Positions 8,810 through 17,348 are shown, counted from the first letter of the stretch. The stretch is DNA of 49,409 nucleotides from Gammaproteobacteria bacterium (GCA_011682695.1 JAACED010000008.1:1-49409); one strand, 5' to 3'. Program-made: numbers and translations. Notes: generated from the sequence alone by a model not told the origin.

Positions 8810-8860
8810 CGAACCCAGGGCTCAGGGGTACCCATAGGGTACCTACGAGCCCTGGGTTCG
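8810..8860 (+). terminator. Large double hairpin after tupA
   Basis: A perfect 14-base inverted repeat (8810-8823 and 8847-8860, arm CGAACCCAGGGCTC) encloses a second 7-base stem (8827-8833 and 8837-8843, arm GGTACCC) with a three-base loop. There is no T-tract. It starts four bases after the tupA stop, so it fits an end-of-transcript or mRNA-stabilising structure. Confidence 0.6.
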
Positions 8861-8914
8861 CCGTGACGCGAAGAGTTCACATCTGCCAAGCTTCAGGGTG
8901 ACGAGAGGAGAGAG

Positions 8915-9091
8915 ATGCGCGCATTGGGTACTGCAGCATGGTTCGCCGTGCTTTCAGGGCTGGTAACGGGATGGCTGGCGGTCTTCCATGCCGTCGGCGC
9001 AGAGGACCTCGCGGCAGCGGTGAGCCTTCTCGCAGCGGGACTCGTGTTCGGTCTGCTGTCGCTGGCACTGCTCAGGGCGATCAAACGATGA
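8915..9091 (+). CDS. 58-residue two-span membrane protein
   Basis: ATG at 8915 preceded by GAGAGGAGAGAG, a good Shine-Dalgarno. The stop overlaps the ATG of the aldehyde dehydrogenase (ATGA). The product begins MRALGTAAWFAVLSGLVTG and has two hydrophobic segments (about residues 5-27 and 33-53) around a short acidic turn (GAEDLAA), ending RAIKR. The ribosome site, overlap and membrane pattern support real coding. I recognise no family. It resembles in layout the 46-residue protein that heads the tup unit, but the sequences are not obviously related. Confidence 0.62.
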   Translation: MRALGTAAWFAVLSGLVTGWLAVFHAVGAEDLAAAVSLLAAGLVFGLLSLALLRAIKR

Positions 9092-10461
9092 AGCGCGACG
9101 TCATCGAGGTTCGAAACCCGTACAACGGGGAGATCATCGGTGATGTCCCGCTGTGCGACGCGAACGACGTCGATTCCGCGTGCCGGACGGCGGCGGCGGC
9201 GCTCGCACGCGATGATTTCCCCAGGCATGCGAGGGCCCGTGTCCTCGAGCGGGCGACGGAACTGCTCAGAGGCCGCGTCCACGAATTCGGAGAGCTGATT
9301 GCCGCGGAATCCGGCAAGCCGATCCGGACCGCCACGGCGGAGGCGCTGCGGGCCGTCGACACGCTGACATTCTCCGCTGCAACGGCACGCACCTTCACCG
9401 GAGAGATGATTCCGATGGAAGCTTCCGGGGTCGGTGAAGGGAAGATCGGCTTTGTGATGCGTGTGCCGATCGGAGTCGTGGCCGCGATCAGCCCGTTCAA
9501 CTTTCCCCTCAACCTGGTCGCCCACAAGGTGGGTCCGGCGATCGCCGCCGGCTGCCCGGTCGTGTTGAAACCGGCATCGGTGACGCCGCTGTCGGGGATC
9601 GCTCTCGTTGAACTGCTGATCGAAGCCGGCCTTCCCCCGGACTGGATCACGGTCGTCACCGGTCCAGGCGGAACCGTCGGCAGCGCCCTCGTCGATCATC
9701 CGGTCCCCGCGCTGATCTCGTTTACGGGAAGCCCGGCGGTCGGATGGCAGATCCGGGCACGTGCCCCGCACAAGAAGGTGTCGCTGGAGCTCGGCTCGAG
9801 TTCGCCGGTGATCGTCGAACCGGGTGTCGACCTGGGCAAGGTGGCCGCAGCGGTGCGGACCGCAGGCTTCTCCCATGCAGGGCAGAGCTGCATCTCCACA
9901 CAGCGCATTCTCGTTCACAAGGACGTGAAGGATGAGCTCGAGAATCTTCTTGCCGAAGCCGTCGATTCGCTCATCGTCGGTGATCCGCTGGACGATGCGA
10001 CCGATGTCGGCCCACTGATCGATGCGGCCGAGACCGAACGCGTACTGGGATGGATTCGTACTGCCGTTGCGGAAGGGGCGCGGCTCATTGCGGGTGGCAG
10101 TATCGAGAATGGCCTGTTGCGTCCAACCGTGGTCGCCGACGCTCCGCTCGACACAGACCTGTGCGCGAAGGAGGTCTTCGGCCCTGTGGTGGTGACGATC
10201 GCCTATGACACGTTCGATGAGGCCATCGAGATCGCCAATGCGACCGAATTCGGGCTCCACGCAGGCGTCTTCACGAACGATGTGAGCAAAGCCCTACGAG
10301 CAGCCCGGACGCTGCACTTCGGGGGTGTCCTGATCAACGAAGTGCCGACCTACCGTGCGGATCAGCAGCCATACGGAGGGGTGAAGCAGTCGGGCAACAC
10401 GAGAGAAGGCCCGGCCTTCGCAGTGCGGGAGATGACCGAGCTTCGGTTCGTGATGCTCTGA
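9088..10461 (+). CDS. NAD(P)-dependent aldehyde dehydrogenase
   Basis: A 457-residue ALDH-superfamily enzyme oxidising an aldehyde to the acid. Key residues are N138 in SPFNFPLN, E234 in SLELGSSSP and the nucleophile C268 in HAGQSCIS. The coenzyme-binding SFTGSPAVG segment is at 211-219. The C-terminal FGPVV and GLHAGVFTND blocks are present. SGKPIR near residue 75 and the GQSC context resemble lactaldehyde or phosphonoacetaldehyde dehydrogenases, but substrate cannot be assigned. It is translationally coupled to the 58-residue membrane protein before it and ends two bases from the convergent USP gene. Confidence 0.9.
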   Translation: MKRDVIEVRNPYNGEIIGDVPLCDANDVDSACRTAAAALARDDFPRHARARVLERATELLRGRVHEFGELIAAESGKPIRTATAEALRAVDTLTFSAATARTFTGEMIPMEASGVGEGKIGFVMRVPIGVVAAISPFNFPLNLVAHKVGPAIAAGCPVVLKPASVTPLSGIALVELLIEAGLPPDWITVVTGPGGTVGSALVDHPVPALISFTGSPAVGWQIRARAPHKKVSLELGSSSPVIVEPGVDLGKVAAAVRTAGFSHAGQSCISTQRILVHKDVKDELENLLAEAVDSLIVGDPLDDATDVGPLIDAAETERVLGWIRTAVAEGARLIAGGSIENGLLRPTVVADAPLDTDLCAKEVFGPVVVTIAYDTFDEAIEIANATEFGLHAGVFTNDVSKALRAARTLHFGGVLINEVPTYRADQQPYGGVKQSGNTREGPAFAVREMTELRFVML

Positions 10462-10462
10462 C

Positions 10463-10909
10463 CTACGACGGTACGACCATGACCGGGCACGGAGCGTAAT
10501 GGACGAGCCGGTCGGCGACCGATCCCAAGATGAAGCGTTCGATCAGCCCGGCGCCGCGGCGGCCGATGACGAGCAGATCGGCATTGTTCTGCTCGCAGAA
10601 ACCGATGATCGTCGTAGCGGGATCACCCAACTCCTCGACCGTCTCATAGTCGACACCGTCGAGGTCGAGAGCGTCGAGCGTCGAGTCGAGTGCCTCCTGT
10701 TGCGCCTCGTCCAGCGCCTTCGTGAGCGCGGTGGCGGTCGGTGGTGCACCACCGATGCCCCACCATCCCTCAGGGGGGCGTACCACGGTGACGAGCAGGA
10801 GCTTGGAACTCCACGCCCGAGCGATATTGGCCGCCACCTGTGAAGCCCGAACACTGCCTGCGGAGCCATCGGTTGCCGCAACGATGATTTTGGGTGCCCA
10901 TGCCTTGAT
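10463..10909 (-). CDS. Universal stress protein (UspA family), possible ATC start
   Basis: The UspA fold begins KIIVAATDGSAGS and ends with the ATP-binding GRRGAGLIERFILGSVADRLVHYAPCPVMVV, so the nucleotide-binding type is intact. The start is odd. No ATG, GTG or TTG lies in frame near the expected N-terminus; the nearest in-frame ATG is at 10984 and would add 25 atypical, Arg-rich residues. Instead AGGAGG stands six bases before an in-frame ATC at 10909, giving 148 residues starting (M)KAWAPKIIVAA. I chose that. Start at 10984 or a base error in an original ATG are alternatives. Confidence 0.82.
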   Translation of the reverse strand: MKAWAPKIIVAATDGSAGSVRASQVAANIARAWSSKLLLVTVVRPPEGWWGIGGAPPTATALTKALDEAQQEALDSTLDALDLDGVDYETVEELGDPATTIIGFCEQNNADLLVIGRRGAGLIERFILGSVADRLVHYAPCPVMVVPS

Positions 10910-10993
10910 ACGCCACCTCCTCGAGAGCCTTCTTTCCTCAACTCTATGGTATCGCAGGACACGATATTGGTTTTGCGCCATCAAACGGCAAGA

Positions 10994-12583
10994 ATGTCGG
11001 CTGTGAGAATCGTCGTTGCAGAGCTCATAGCGGATGCAGGGTTAGAGATGCTGGCCACCTGCGCCGAGGTAGATGTGGCCGCTGGGGCGGATCACGAGGA
11101 GCTCACACGACGGCTCCGAGGAGCAGACGCTCTCATTGTTCGCTCCGCCACTCAGGTCGATGCGGAGATGATCGGTGCAGCTTCGAAGCTGAGGGTCATC
11201 GGCCGCGCAGGGATCGGCGTGGACAATATCGATCTGGAAGCTGCAACCCGGGCGGGCGTTCTCGTCGTCAACACGCCCCAGGCGAACACCGTATCGGCTG
11301 CCGAGCACACGATGGCACTTCTGCTGGCCCAGGCGCGCAACGTCGCCCAGGCGGATGCTGCGCTGCGAAGCGGGTCATGGGACCGAAAGCGATTTCGCGG
11401 CGTCGAGCTGCACGGCAAGACGCTCGGCATCATCGGACTGGGCAACATCGGGACGCTGGTCGCCAAGAGGGCGGCGGCGTTCGGGATGCGCCTCATCGGG
11501 TATGACCCTTACGTGCTGCCCGCCAGAGCATCCCGTGTAGGTGTCGAACTCTTCACCGATCTGGCAGAACTGTGTGCCGAAGCCGACTTCATCACGGTGC
11601 ATCTCCCCCGGACGAGGGAGACGGAGGGACTGATCGACGCCGACCTCTTCGCGCGTATGCGGGACGGCGTGCGGATCGTCAACACGTCTCGTGGGGGAAT
11701 CGTCGACGAAGAGGCACTGGCTGACGCGGTGAGATCGGGCAAGGTCGCCGGTGCCGCCCTCGACGTGTACGCGTCGGAACCGCTCCGCGACAGCCCCTTG
11801 TTCGAGCTGCCTCAGGTCGTACTCACACCGCATCTCGGAGCTTCGACGCGTGAAGCCCAGGATCGCGCGGGCATCGATGTCGCCCAAGCGGTTGTGGCCG
11901 CGCTCAACGGTGAACTCGTACTCTCGGCGGTCAATGTTGATCTCGGTCAAGACATCTCGGAGGAAGTGCGACGTTTCCTGGGAGTCGCCGAGCATCTCGG
12001 CAAGGTGTTCGTGGCGCTCGCCGGCGGCCTTCCGCGCGTCCTCACGATACGTGCCGAAGGGCGTCTTGGAGAGTACCCGATTCGACCCCTGCGTTTCGGG
12101 GTGCTCAAAGGAGTACTCGCCGGGAGCAGCGACGCGCCGGTCTCCTATGTCAACGCGCCCTCGATGGCGGCGGATCGCGGCGTCAAGGTGGAGGAGGAAT
12201 CTTCTGAAGAGGCCCACGGGTATCAATCCGTGTTTCGGGTTTCGGGGGTGGTGGCCGGTCGTACCGTCTCGGTCGCCGGCACGGTCGGTCGTGGTCCGCT
12301 CATCGCCGGGATACTGGGGTTCGCCCTCGAGCTTCCGCTGGCAAACCACCTGCTGATCATCCGCAACCAGGACATCCCGGGAATGATCGGCAGGATCGGC
12401 ACCTTCCTCGGAGAACTCGACATCAACATCGCCGACATGGTCTTGGGACGATCGCAAGATCAGCCGGGGATCGCATTGATGGCGCTGAGTGTCGACCGCA
12501 GCATGTCGGATGCGGAACTGGACGGCTTGCGGGCCATGAGGGGTGTAGGAGAGGCGGTCGCTGTCGAGCTGGACCTGCGGTGA
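10994..12583 (+). CDS. serA: D-3-phosphoglycerate dehydrogenase, long ACT-domain form
   Basis: A 529-residue enzyme for the first step of serine synthesis from 3-phosphoglycerate. It has the 2-hydroxyacid dehydrogenase core with the NAD motif GLGNIG (148-153). The catalytic residues are R233 in NTSRGG, E262 in ASEPL and H280 in TPHLGAST. The second half contains the ASB (allosteric substrate binding) domain and a C-terminal ACT domain (HLLIIRNQDIPGMIGRIG), the place of serine feedback in actinobacterial SerA. I took ATG 10994 because homologues begin here; no strong Shine-Dalgarno is seen. serC lies 30 kb away. The stop overlaps the next gene's GTG. Confidence 0.95.
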   Translation: MSAVRIVVAELIADAGLEMLATCAEVDVAAGADHEELTRRLRGADALIVRSATQVDAEMIGAASKLRVIGRAGIGVDNIDLEAATRAGVLVVNTPQANTVSAAEHTMALLLAQARNVAQADAALRSGSWDRKRFRGVELHGKTLGIIGLGNIGTLVAKRAAAFGMRLIGYDPYVLPARASRVGVELFTDLAELCAEADFITVHLPRTRETEGLIDADLFARMRDGVRIVNTSRGGIVDEEALADAVRSGKVAGAALDVYASEPLRDSPLFELPQVVLTPHLGASTREAQDRAGIDVAQAVVAALNGELVLSAVNVDLGQDISEEVRRFLGVAEHLGKVFVALAGGLPRVLTIRAEGRLGEYPIRPLRFGVLKGVLAGSSDAPVSYVNAPSMAADRGVKVEEESSEEAHGYQSVFRVSGVVAGRTVSVAGTVGRGPLIAGILGFALELPLANHLLIIRNQDIPGMIGRIGTFLGELDINIADMVLGRSQDQPGIALMALSVDRSMSDAELDGLRAMRGVGEAVAVELDLR

Positions 12584-13050
12584 ACCTGGATCGATCGCCG
12601 TCCGGACTTCTGCGAGCCCTCTGCCGTTTTCCGATTCTCATCTACCGGGCGAGGCTCGGTTGGCTGCTGGGTGGCCGTTTTCTCATGCTGACCCATATCG
12701 GCCGCAAATCCGGGCTTCGCCGGTATGTCGTGCTCGAGGTCGTCAAGCACGAGCCCGGGCAGTGGTTCGTGGCGGCTGCCTACGGGGAGCACGCCGACTG
12801 GTTTCGCAACGTGCGCGCGCACCCGGAGGTGGTTGTCGACCATCGCGGACACAGGACTCCCGCAATCGCGCAGGTGCTGCCCGTGGAGGAAGGGGCCGAG
12901 GTGCTGGCCGACTATGCGCGTCGACATCCCCGAGCGGCCCGACAGCTCGGCAGGCTCATGGACGTGCCGTTCGACCCCGCTGGTGACCCCGTCGCGACAG
13001 CGCAGAAGATCCCCATCGTTCGTCTGACCGCCGCCGAGTCCGTCTCCTGA
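12580..13050 (+). CDS. Ddn-like F420H2-dependent quinone/nitro reductase family protein
   Basis: A 156-residue protein of the deazaflavin-dependent nitroreductase (F420H2_quin_red) family. Typical features are GGRFLMLTHIGRKSGLRRYVVLEVV, the core WFVAAAYGEHADWFRNVRAHPEV and a basic C-terminal helix followed by QKIPIVRL. Such proteins bind F420 and reduce quinones or xenobiotics at the membrane. GTG start overlaps the serA stop by four bases (GTGA). With cofC and an LLM oxidoreductase elsewhere in the window it supports F420 use by this organism. Substrate unknown. Confidence 0.85.
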   Translation: MNLDRSPSGLLRALCRFPILIYRARLGWLLGGRFLMLTHIGRKSGLRRYVVLEVVKHEPGQWFVAAAYGEHADWFRNVRAHPEVVVDHRGHRTPAIAQVLPVEEGAEVLADYARRHPRAARQLGRLMDVPFDPAGDPVATAQKIPIVRLTAAESVS

Positions 13051-13077
13051 AACGGAGCGGGTGAAGCTGTCCGATCG

Positions 13078-13524
13078 TCAAGCCAGAAGGATGAAGAACG
13101 CCCATCCGGCGGCCAGCCCGTAGAGGCCCGCGACAACATCGTCTGCGGTGACTCCTAGAGCGCCGTGCAGGCGTTCGGCTTCGGACACGCCAGGGAAGCG
13201 TTTGGTGATGTCCGCGATGCGGAACACGACGAACGCGATGACTGCCGCCCATCCTCCGATGCCGATCGTCGCCCACAGCATGCCTGCCGCCTCATCGACG
13301 ACAACCCATCCAGGGTCGCCTTCGGCAAACGGGCGGGCAGCCCACAGGGAGAGCGCGGTGACGGCCAGCGCCGCTGCGAGTTGCACACCCCATCCGAGGG
13401 GGTGTAGGAGAAGGGCAACGACCAGAGCGACTGTCGACGCGACCGTTCCCGAACCTGCATCGGAACCGCGTAGGCGTCTGAGTATGAGCCCGGAGCCGAA
13501 CCAGGATGCGACGATTCGATGCAT
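13078..13524 (-). CDS. pgpA: Phosphatidylglycerophosphatase A
   Basis: A 148-residue membrane protein of the PgpA family, which dephosphorylates phosphatidylglycerophosphate to phosphatidylglycerol. The active-site block DPGWVVVDEAAGML and the later DDVVAGLYGLAAG carry the conserved acidic residues. About four hydrophobic spans are present (VASTVALVVALLL, AALAVTALSLWAA, and two more). The frame is open 20 codons further, but ATG 13524 is preferred: homologues start near ASWFGSGL and a TACGCT box ends six bases before it. Convergent with the Ddn-like gene (27 bases apart). Confidence 0.9.
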   Translation of the reverse strand: MHRIVASWFGSGLILRRLRGSDAGSGTVASTVALVVALLLHPLGWGVQLAAALAVTALSLWAARPFAEGDPGWVVVDEAAGMLWATIGIGGWAAVIAFVVFRIADITKRFPGVSEAERLHGALGVTADDVVAGLYGLAAGWAFFILLA

Positions 13525-13530
13525 CTCGCC

Positions 13531-13536
13531 AGCGTA
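13531..13536 (-). promoter_or_regulatory. -10 box of leaderless pgpA transcript
   Basis: TACGCT on the minus strand ends six bases before the ATG at 13524, with no Shine-Dalgarno in the gap. Confidence 0.45.
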
Positions 13537-13680
13537 GCCCGGGGCGCCGGACCGACGGCGAGCTGCGTTCGGCTCATCGGCCACGATCGGGCAGGCCCAA
13601 GCACCGGCGTGACCGGTTCGAATCCAACATCGAATGGTATGACCAACACCTGACGCCTCGCGACCTGCAAAACTAGGGCC

Positions 13681-14595
13681 ATGGATACGTCACGGTTTGT
13701 CTGGATGGACGGCGAGCTTGTTCCATGGGAGAAGGCCACCGTCCATGTTCTTGTTCACGCACTGCACTACGGCACCGGGGTCTTCGAAGGCATTCGCGCC
13801 TACGAGACCTCTGGCGGTACCGCCGTGTTCCGCCATAGGGAGCACATGGAGCGTCTGCACAGCTCGGCACGGGCCTACGGTCTCGAGTTGGAGTGGACGG
13901 TCGATGAGCTGATGGAAGCCGCACGGCTGGTGGTCAGAGAGAACGAGCTCGAGTCTGCCTACATCCGTCCGCTCGTCTACCTGGGGGCAGGGTCGCTCGG
14001 TCTCAACCCGACCGGGGTTCCGACCCGCACCGCGATTGCCGCATGGCGCTGGGGTGCCTACCTCGGAGAGGAGGGGCTGCGGCGGGGCATTCGTGTGCGG
14101 GTGTCGTCGTGGCGGCGGCTCGATCATCAGGCGTTCGTTCTGAACGCGAAGGGAACTGGAGGCTACGTCAACAGCGTGCTCGCGAAACGTGAGGCGGTTC
14201 GTGACGGGTACGACGAAGCCATCCTGCTCAACATGCGCGGTTTCGTGGCGGAGGGCTCCGGAGAGAACCTCTTCCTGGTGCGCCGCGGAGAAGTGAAGAC
14301 ACCGCCGGTCTCCGCCGGGATCCTCGACGGGATTACACGCGCAACGGTGATGCAGCTCCTCCGTGACGACGGGTACGACGTCACGGAGATGGAGGTCACG
14401 AGAAGCGACCTCTACAACGCAGAGGAACTGTTCTTCACCGGAACGGCCGCGGAGGTAACGCCGATTCGCGAACTCGACGGCCGGTCGGTGGGTACCGGTG
14501 AGCGCGGTCCTGTTTCGAAGCGGGCACAGGATCTGTTCAAAGATGCCGTCACCGGCAAGCTCGAACAGTACCGCCACTGGCTGGACTTCGTGTAG
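13681..14595 (+). CDS. ilvE: Branched-chain amino acid aminotransferase
   Basis: A 304-residue fold-type IV PLP enzyme that interconverts branched-chain amino acids and their 2-oxo acids. HYGTGVFEGIRAY (29-41) and YIRPLVYLG near residue 94 match IlvE. The PLP lysine is K157 in VLNAKGTGGY, and EGSGENLFLV and FFTGTAAEVTPI follow. No Shine-Dalgarno is clear before the ATG; an AAAACT box six bases upstream may indicate a leaderless message. It is followed after 11 bases by an uncharacterised gene on the same strand. Length and motifs are standard. Confidence 0.95.
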   Translation: MDTSRFVWMDGELVPWEKATVHVLVHALHYGTGVFEGIRAYETSGGTAVFRHREHMERLHSSARAYGLELEWTVDELMEAARLVVRENELESAYIRPLVYLGAGSLGLNPTGVPTRTAIAAWRWGAYLGEEGLRRGIRVRVSSWRRLDHQAFVLNAKGTGGYVNSVLAKREAVRDGYDEAILLNMRGFVAEGSGENLFLVRRGEVKTPPVSAGILDGITRATVMQLLRDDGYDVTEMEVTRSDLYNAEELFFTGTAAEVTPIRELDGRSVGTGERGPVSKRAQDLFKDAVTGKLEQYRHWLDFV

Positions 14596-14606
14596 GAGGC
14601 GGATCG

Positions 14607-15098
14607 GTGGCTCAACAACCCCACATCGAACTGGATCGCGCCGACCTTCCCCGCCCTGAGCTGACGCCGCAGGCGTCAACCTGGAGGCCGTGTCGGCCCG
14701 GAGAGATCACTGCACCCGAGCAGGCGGAGTGGGGTGGGTCGTTTGGCCGTCCCTGTCCGGATGCCGGCTGGGCTCTGCGGCTCGTCCACGAAGCCGAGTT
14801 CGATCGAGGCGATCGACCGGATGTCCTCGAACAGATCGTCGCCACGACCGCCGGCGCCAGAGCATCGCTGGCCGGGCGTGGGCCGACATCCGAAGACGTG
14901 GAGGTCGCGTTGCTCCTGCTCGGGCTGCGTCCGGAACATCTTCCGGACGAGGTCGTCGGGGTCCTCGCAGCTGCCAGACGTTCCACGATCGACCATGCCG
15001 CCCACGAACGAGACAAGGGCCGTTCCTTCTTGCGGACCGTGCCGATCGACAAGCTCGTCGCGAGACCGGGCGAGCTTCTCGACATGCTGGCCGCCTGA
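14607..15098 (+). CDS. Conserved-looking protein of unknown function
   Basis: A 163-residue soluble protein, GTG start with AGGAGG upstream. It begins MAQQPHIELDRADLPRPELT and carries a striking aromatic/Gly segment PGEITAPEQAEWGGSFGRPC followed by PDAGWALRL. The remainder is alpha-helical and charged, ending RPGELLDMLAA. No membrane span, signal or metal-binding cysteine pattern. I do not recognise a family. It sits between ilvE and an FAH-family gene on the same strand, 43 bases before the latter, so joint transcription is likely. The ordered N-terminal motif suggests a conserved fold rather than a random frame. Confidence 0.75.
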   Translation: MAQQPHIELDRADLPRPELTPQASTWRPCRPGEITAPEQAEWGGSFGRPCPDAGWALRLVHEAEFDRGDRPDVLEQIVATTAGARASLAGRGPTSEDVEVALLLLGLRPEHLPDEVVGVLAAARRSTIDHAAHERDKGRSFLRTVPIDKLVARPGELLDMLAA

Positions 15099-15141
15099 TG
15101 CAGAGTCGTTCAGGTGTGCGCGACGTCAGGCGGTCGCACCG

Positions 15142-15903
15142 ATGAAGGTCGTGCGGCTCCAGACCGCCGAGAGAATTGCCTACGGCGTTCCCGAACACGA
15201 CGGCATTCGCGTCTATGAAGGCAGCCCGTTCGTGGCCTGGCAACAGACCGATACGATCGTTCCCTATGCAGAGGCGAGGCTGCTGGCACCCGTCTTTCCG
15301 ACCAAGATCGTCTGTGTCGGCAAGAACTACGCTGCGCACGCCGAGGAGATGGGTTCCGAGGTTCCTTCGGAGCCGCTCATTTTCCTGAAGCCTGCCACCG
15401 CGGTGATCGGCCCCGGTGCCCCGATCATGTATCCACGGATCTCGAAACTCGTGCACTACGAGGCAGAACTGGCAGTGGTGATCGGCAGCGTCGCACATCA
15501 TGTGAAGGCGGAAGATGCAGAGTCGGTCATCTTCGGCTACACCGCGGCCAATGACGTCACGGCACGCGACTTGCAGTTCAGCGACGGGCAGTGGACGCGG
15601 GGCAAGGGATTCGATACGTTCTGCCCGCTTGGTCCGGCGATCGAGACGGAGTTGGACCCTCGAGAGGGACTGGCCGTGTCGGCGCGGGTCAACGGCGAAA
15701 CACGGCAGTCCGGGTCGACCGCCGACATGGTGTTCGGCGTCGGGGAGCTGATCGAGTTCATCTCCGAGGTGATGACGCTGCTGCCGGGGGATGTCATCCT
15801 CACCGGCACCCCGCCCGGGGTGGGGCCGATCCTGCCTGGGGACAGAGTCGACATCGAGGTCGAGCGCATTGGCGTCTTGTCCAACCAGGTCGCGGCCTCA
15901 TGA
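15142..15903 (+). CDS. Fumarylacetoacetate hydrolase family enzyme
   Basis: A 253-residue FAH-fold protein. The N-terminal cap is followed by PTKIVCVGKNYAAHAEEMG and the metal-binding acidic residues in YEAELAVVIG. NDVTARDLQ, KGFDTFCPLGP, GDVILTGTPPGVGP and a C-terminal beta tail follow. Family members cleave or decarboxylate 2-oxo acids such as oxaloacetate, acylpyruvates or hydroxyhepta-dienedioate. The catalytic lysine and metal ligands appear intact, but substrate is not predictable. It is coupled to gltX: its TGA overlaps the gltX ATG. Confidence 0.9.
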   Translation: MKVVRLQTAERIAYGVPEHDGIRVYEGSPFVAWQQTDTIVPYAEARLLAPVFPTKIVCVGKNYAAHAEEMGSEVPSEPLIFLKPATAVIGPGAPIMYPRISKLVHYEAELAVVIGSVAHHVKAEDAESVIFGYTAANDVTARDLQFSDGQWTRGKGFDTFCPLGPAIETELDPREGLAVSARVNGETRQSGSTADMVFGVGELIEFISEVMTLLPGDVILTGTPPGVGPILPGDRVDIEVERIGVLSNQVAAS

Positions 15904-17348
15904 GCGTTCGTGTCCGCATCGCCCCGTCACCGACAGGGCTCCTCCACATCGGCAATCTCCGATCGGCGCTGTTCAACTGGCTGTTTGCACGGCATGAGGG
16001 CGGCGTGTTCATCGTGCGGATCGACGACACGGACACGGTCCGGTCCCGCCCCGAGTACGAGGACGATGCGCAGGAGAGCTTGCGATGGCTCGGCCTGGAC
16101 TGGGATGAGGGGGTCGGTGTCGGAGGCCCGCACGGTTCCTATCGACAATCCGACAGGCTCGACCGCTATAGGGAGGTCGCCGGTGCCTTGTTGGACGAGG
16201 GGAAGGCGTACTGGTGTTTCTGTACTCCCGACGAGTTGGCGGAGCGCAGAGAGCTGGCCAGGGCAGGAGGCGGGTTCTCGGGTTACGACGGTCTATGCCG
16301 GCTGGTCGATCCCGAGGAAGCCGCACAGCGTAAGGACTCCGGGGAACCTGCAGTGTTGCGGCTGGCCGTCCCGCGTCCCGCCGAGACCCGGTTTGAGGAT
16401 CTCGTGCGCGGCGACATGCGGTTCGATCATGCGGACGTAGACGATTTCATCCTGCTGCGATCCGACGGATCGCCCACATACCACCTGGCATCGACGGTCG
16501 ACGACGTCGACTACGGGATCACCCATGTCGTACGAGGCGAGGACCTGCTCTCCTCCACTCCAAAGCACATCCTCATCACGAAAGCGATGGGCGCGCCCGT
16601 TGCGACATACGCCCATCTGCCGCTGCTGTTCGGCCCGGACGGGAAGAAGCTCTCCAAGCGTCACGGTGACGTCTCCGTGCAGGCATACAGAGAACGGGGG
16701 ATCATTCCGGAGGCGATGTTCAACTACCTCGCGTTGCTCGGCTGGTCCTACGAACCGGACGTGACGGTGTTCACCAAAGAGCAGGCCATCGAGCGGTTCA
16801 GTCTCGCCGACGTTTCCAAGAACCCGGCCGTCTTCGATCCGGCGAAGTTGGAATGGATGAACGGCGTGTACATTCGAGATCTCGACGCCGACGGCTTCGC
16901 GTCGAGGGCGATTCCGTTCGTGGAAGCGTCGATCGGACGGACGCTCACCGACGACGAACGCGGGCAATTCCGCACGGTGTCGCCGCTGATTCAGGAGCGC
17001 GTGAAGAACCTCACCGAAGTTGCGCCGTTGGTCGCGTTCATCTTCACCGACCGACTGGAATATGACGAGAAGTCCTGGCGGAAGGTGCTCGGGCATGAGA
17101 CGGCACCGGCGGTGCTGACGGCTGCGATCGAACGTCTCGAGGGTCTTGCCGAGTGGGATCACGCGACGATCGAGTCGGCGCTACGCGCGATGCTGGAGGA
17201 TCTGGAGATCGGTGCACGCCGAGGTCTTCAGCCGGTTCGCGTTGCCGCGACCGGATCGTCGGTGAGCCCTCCGCTGTTCGAGTCGCTGGCCGTCCTGGGA
17301 AAGCAGGAAACTCTTCGCCGGCTGACCGATGTCCGCGAACGCTTGTAG
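15900..17348 (+). CDS. gltX: Glutamyl-tRNA synthetase (probably non-discriminating)
   Basis: A 482-residue class I synthetase. The HIGH-type motif is PSPTGLLHIGN (9-19) and the KMSKS-type motif KKLSKRHG (249-256). RIDDTD and GEDLLSSTPKH are also present. The C-terminal helical anticodon-binding region is complete. Because the same window encodes GatCAB and no glutaminyl-tRNA synthetase is seen, it probably also charges tRNA-Gln with glutamate. This is inference from context. ATG overlaps the stop of the FAH gene; a hairpin and then tRNA-Glu(TTC) follow directly. Confidence 0.96.
   Translation: MSVRVRIAPSPTGLLHIGNLRSALFNWLFARHEGGVFIVRIDDTDTVRSRPEYEDDAQESLRWLGLDWDEGVGVGGPHGSYRQSDRLDRYREVAGALLDEGKAYWCFCTPDELAERRELARAGGGFSGYDGLCRLVDPEEAAQRKDSGEPAVLRLAVPRPAETRFEDLVRGDMRFDHADVDDFILLRSDGSPTYHLASTVDDVDYGITHVVRGEDLLSSTPKHILITKAMGAPVATYAHLPLLFGPDGKKLSKRHGDVSVQAYRERGIIPEAMFNYLALLGWSYEPDVTVFTKEQAIERFSLADVSKNPAVFDPAKLEWMNGVYIRDLDADGFASRAIPFVEASIGRTLTDDERGQFRTVSPLIQERVKNLTEVAPLVAFIFTDRLEYDEKSWRKVLGHETAPAVLTAAIERLEGLAEWDHATIESALRAMLEDLEIGARRGLQPVRVAATGSSVSPPLFESLAVLGKQETLRRLTDVRERL

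Noticed and set aside
13590-13670. tRNA-like GGTTCGAATCC sequence upstream of ilvE
   Set aside because: The T-loop-like GGTTCGAATCC lacks a matching 5-base T stem (ACCGG versus CCAAC). No acceptor or anticodon arm can be drawn.
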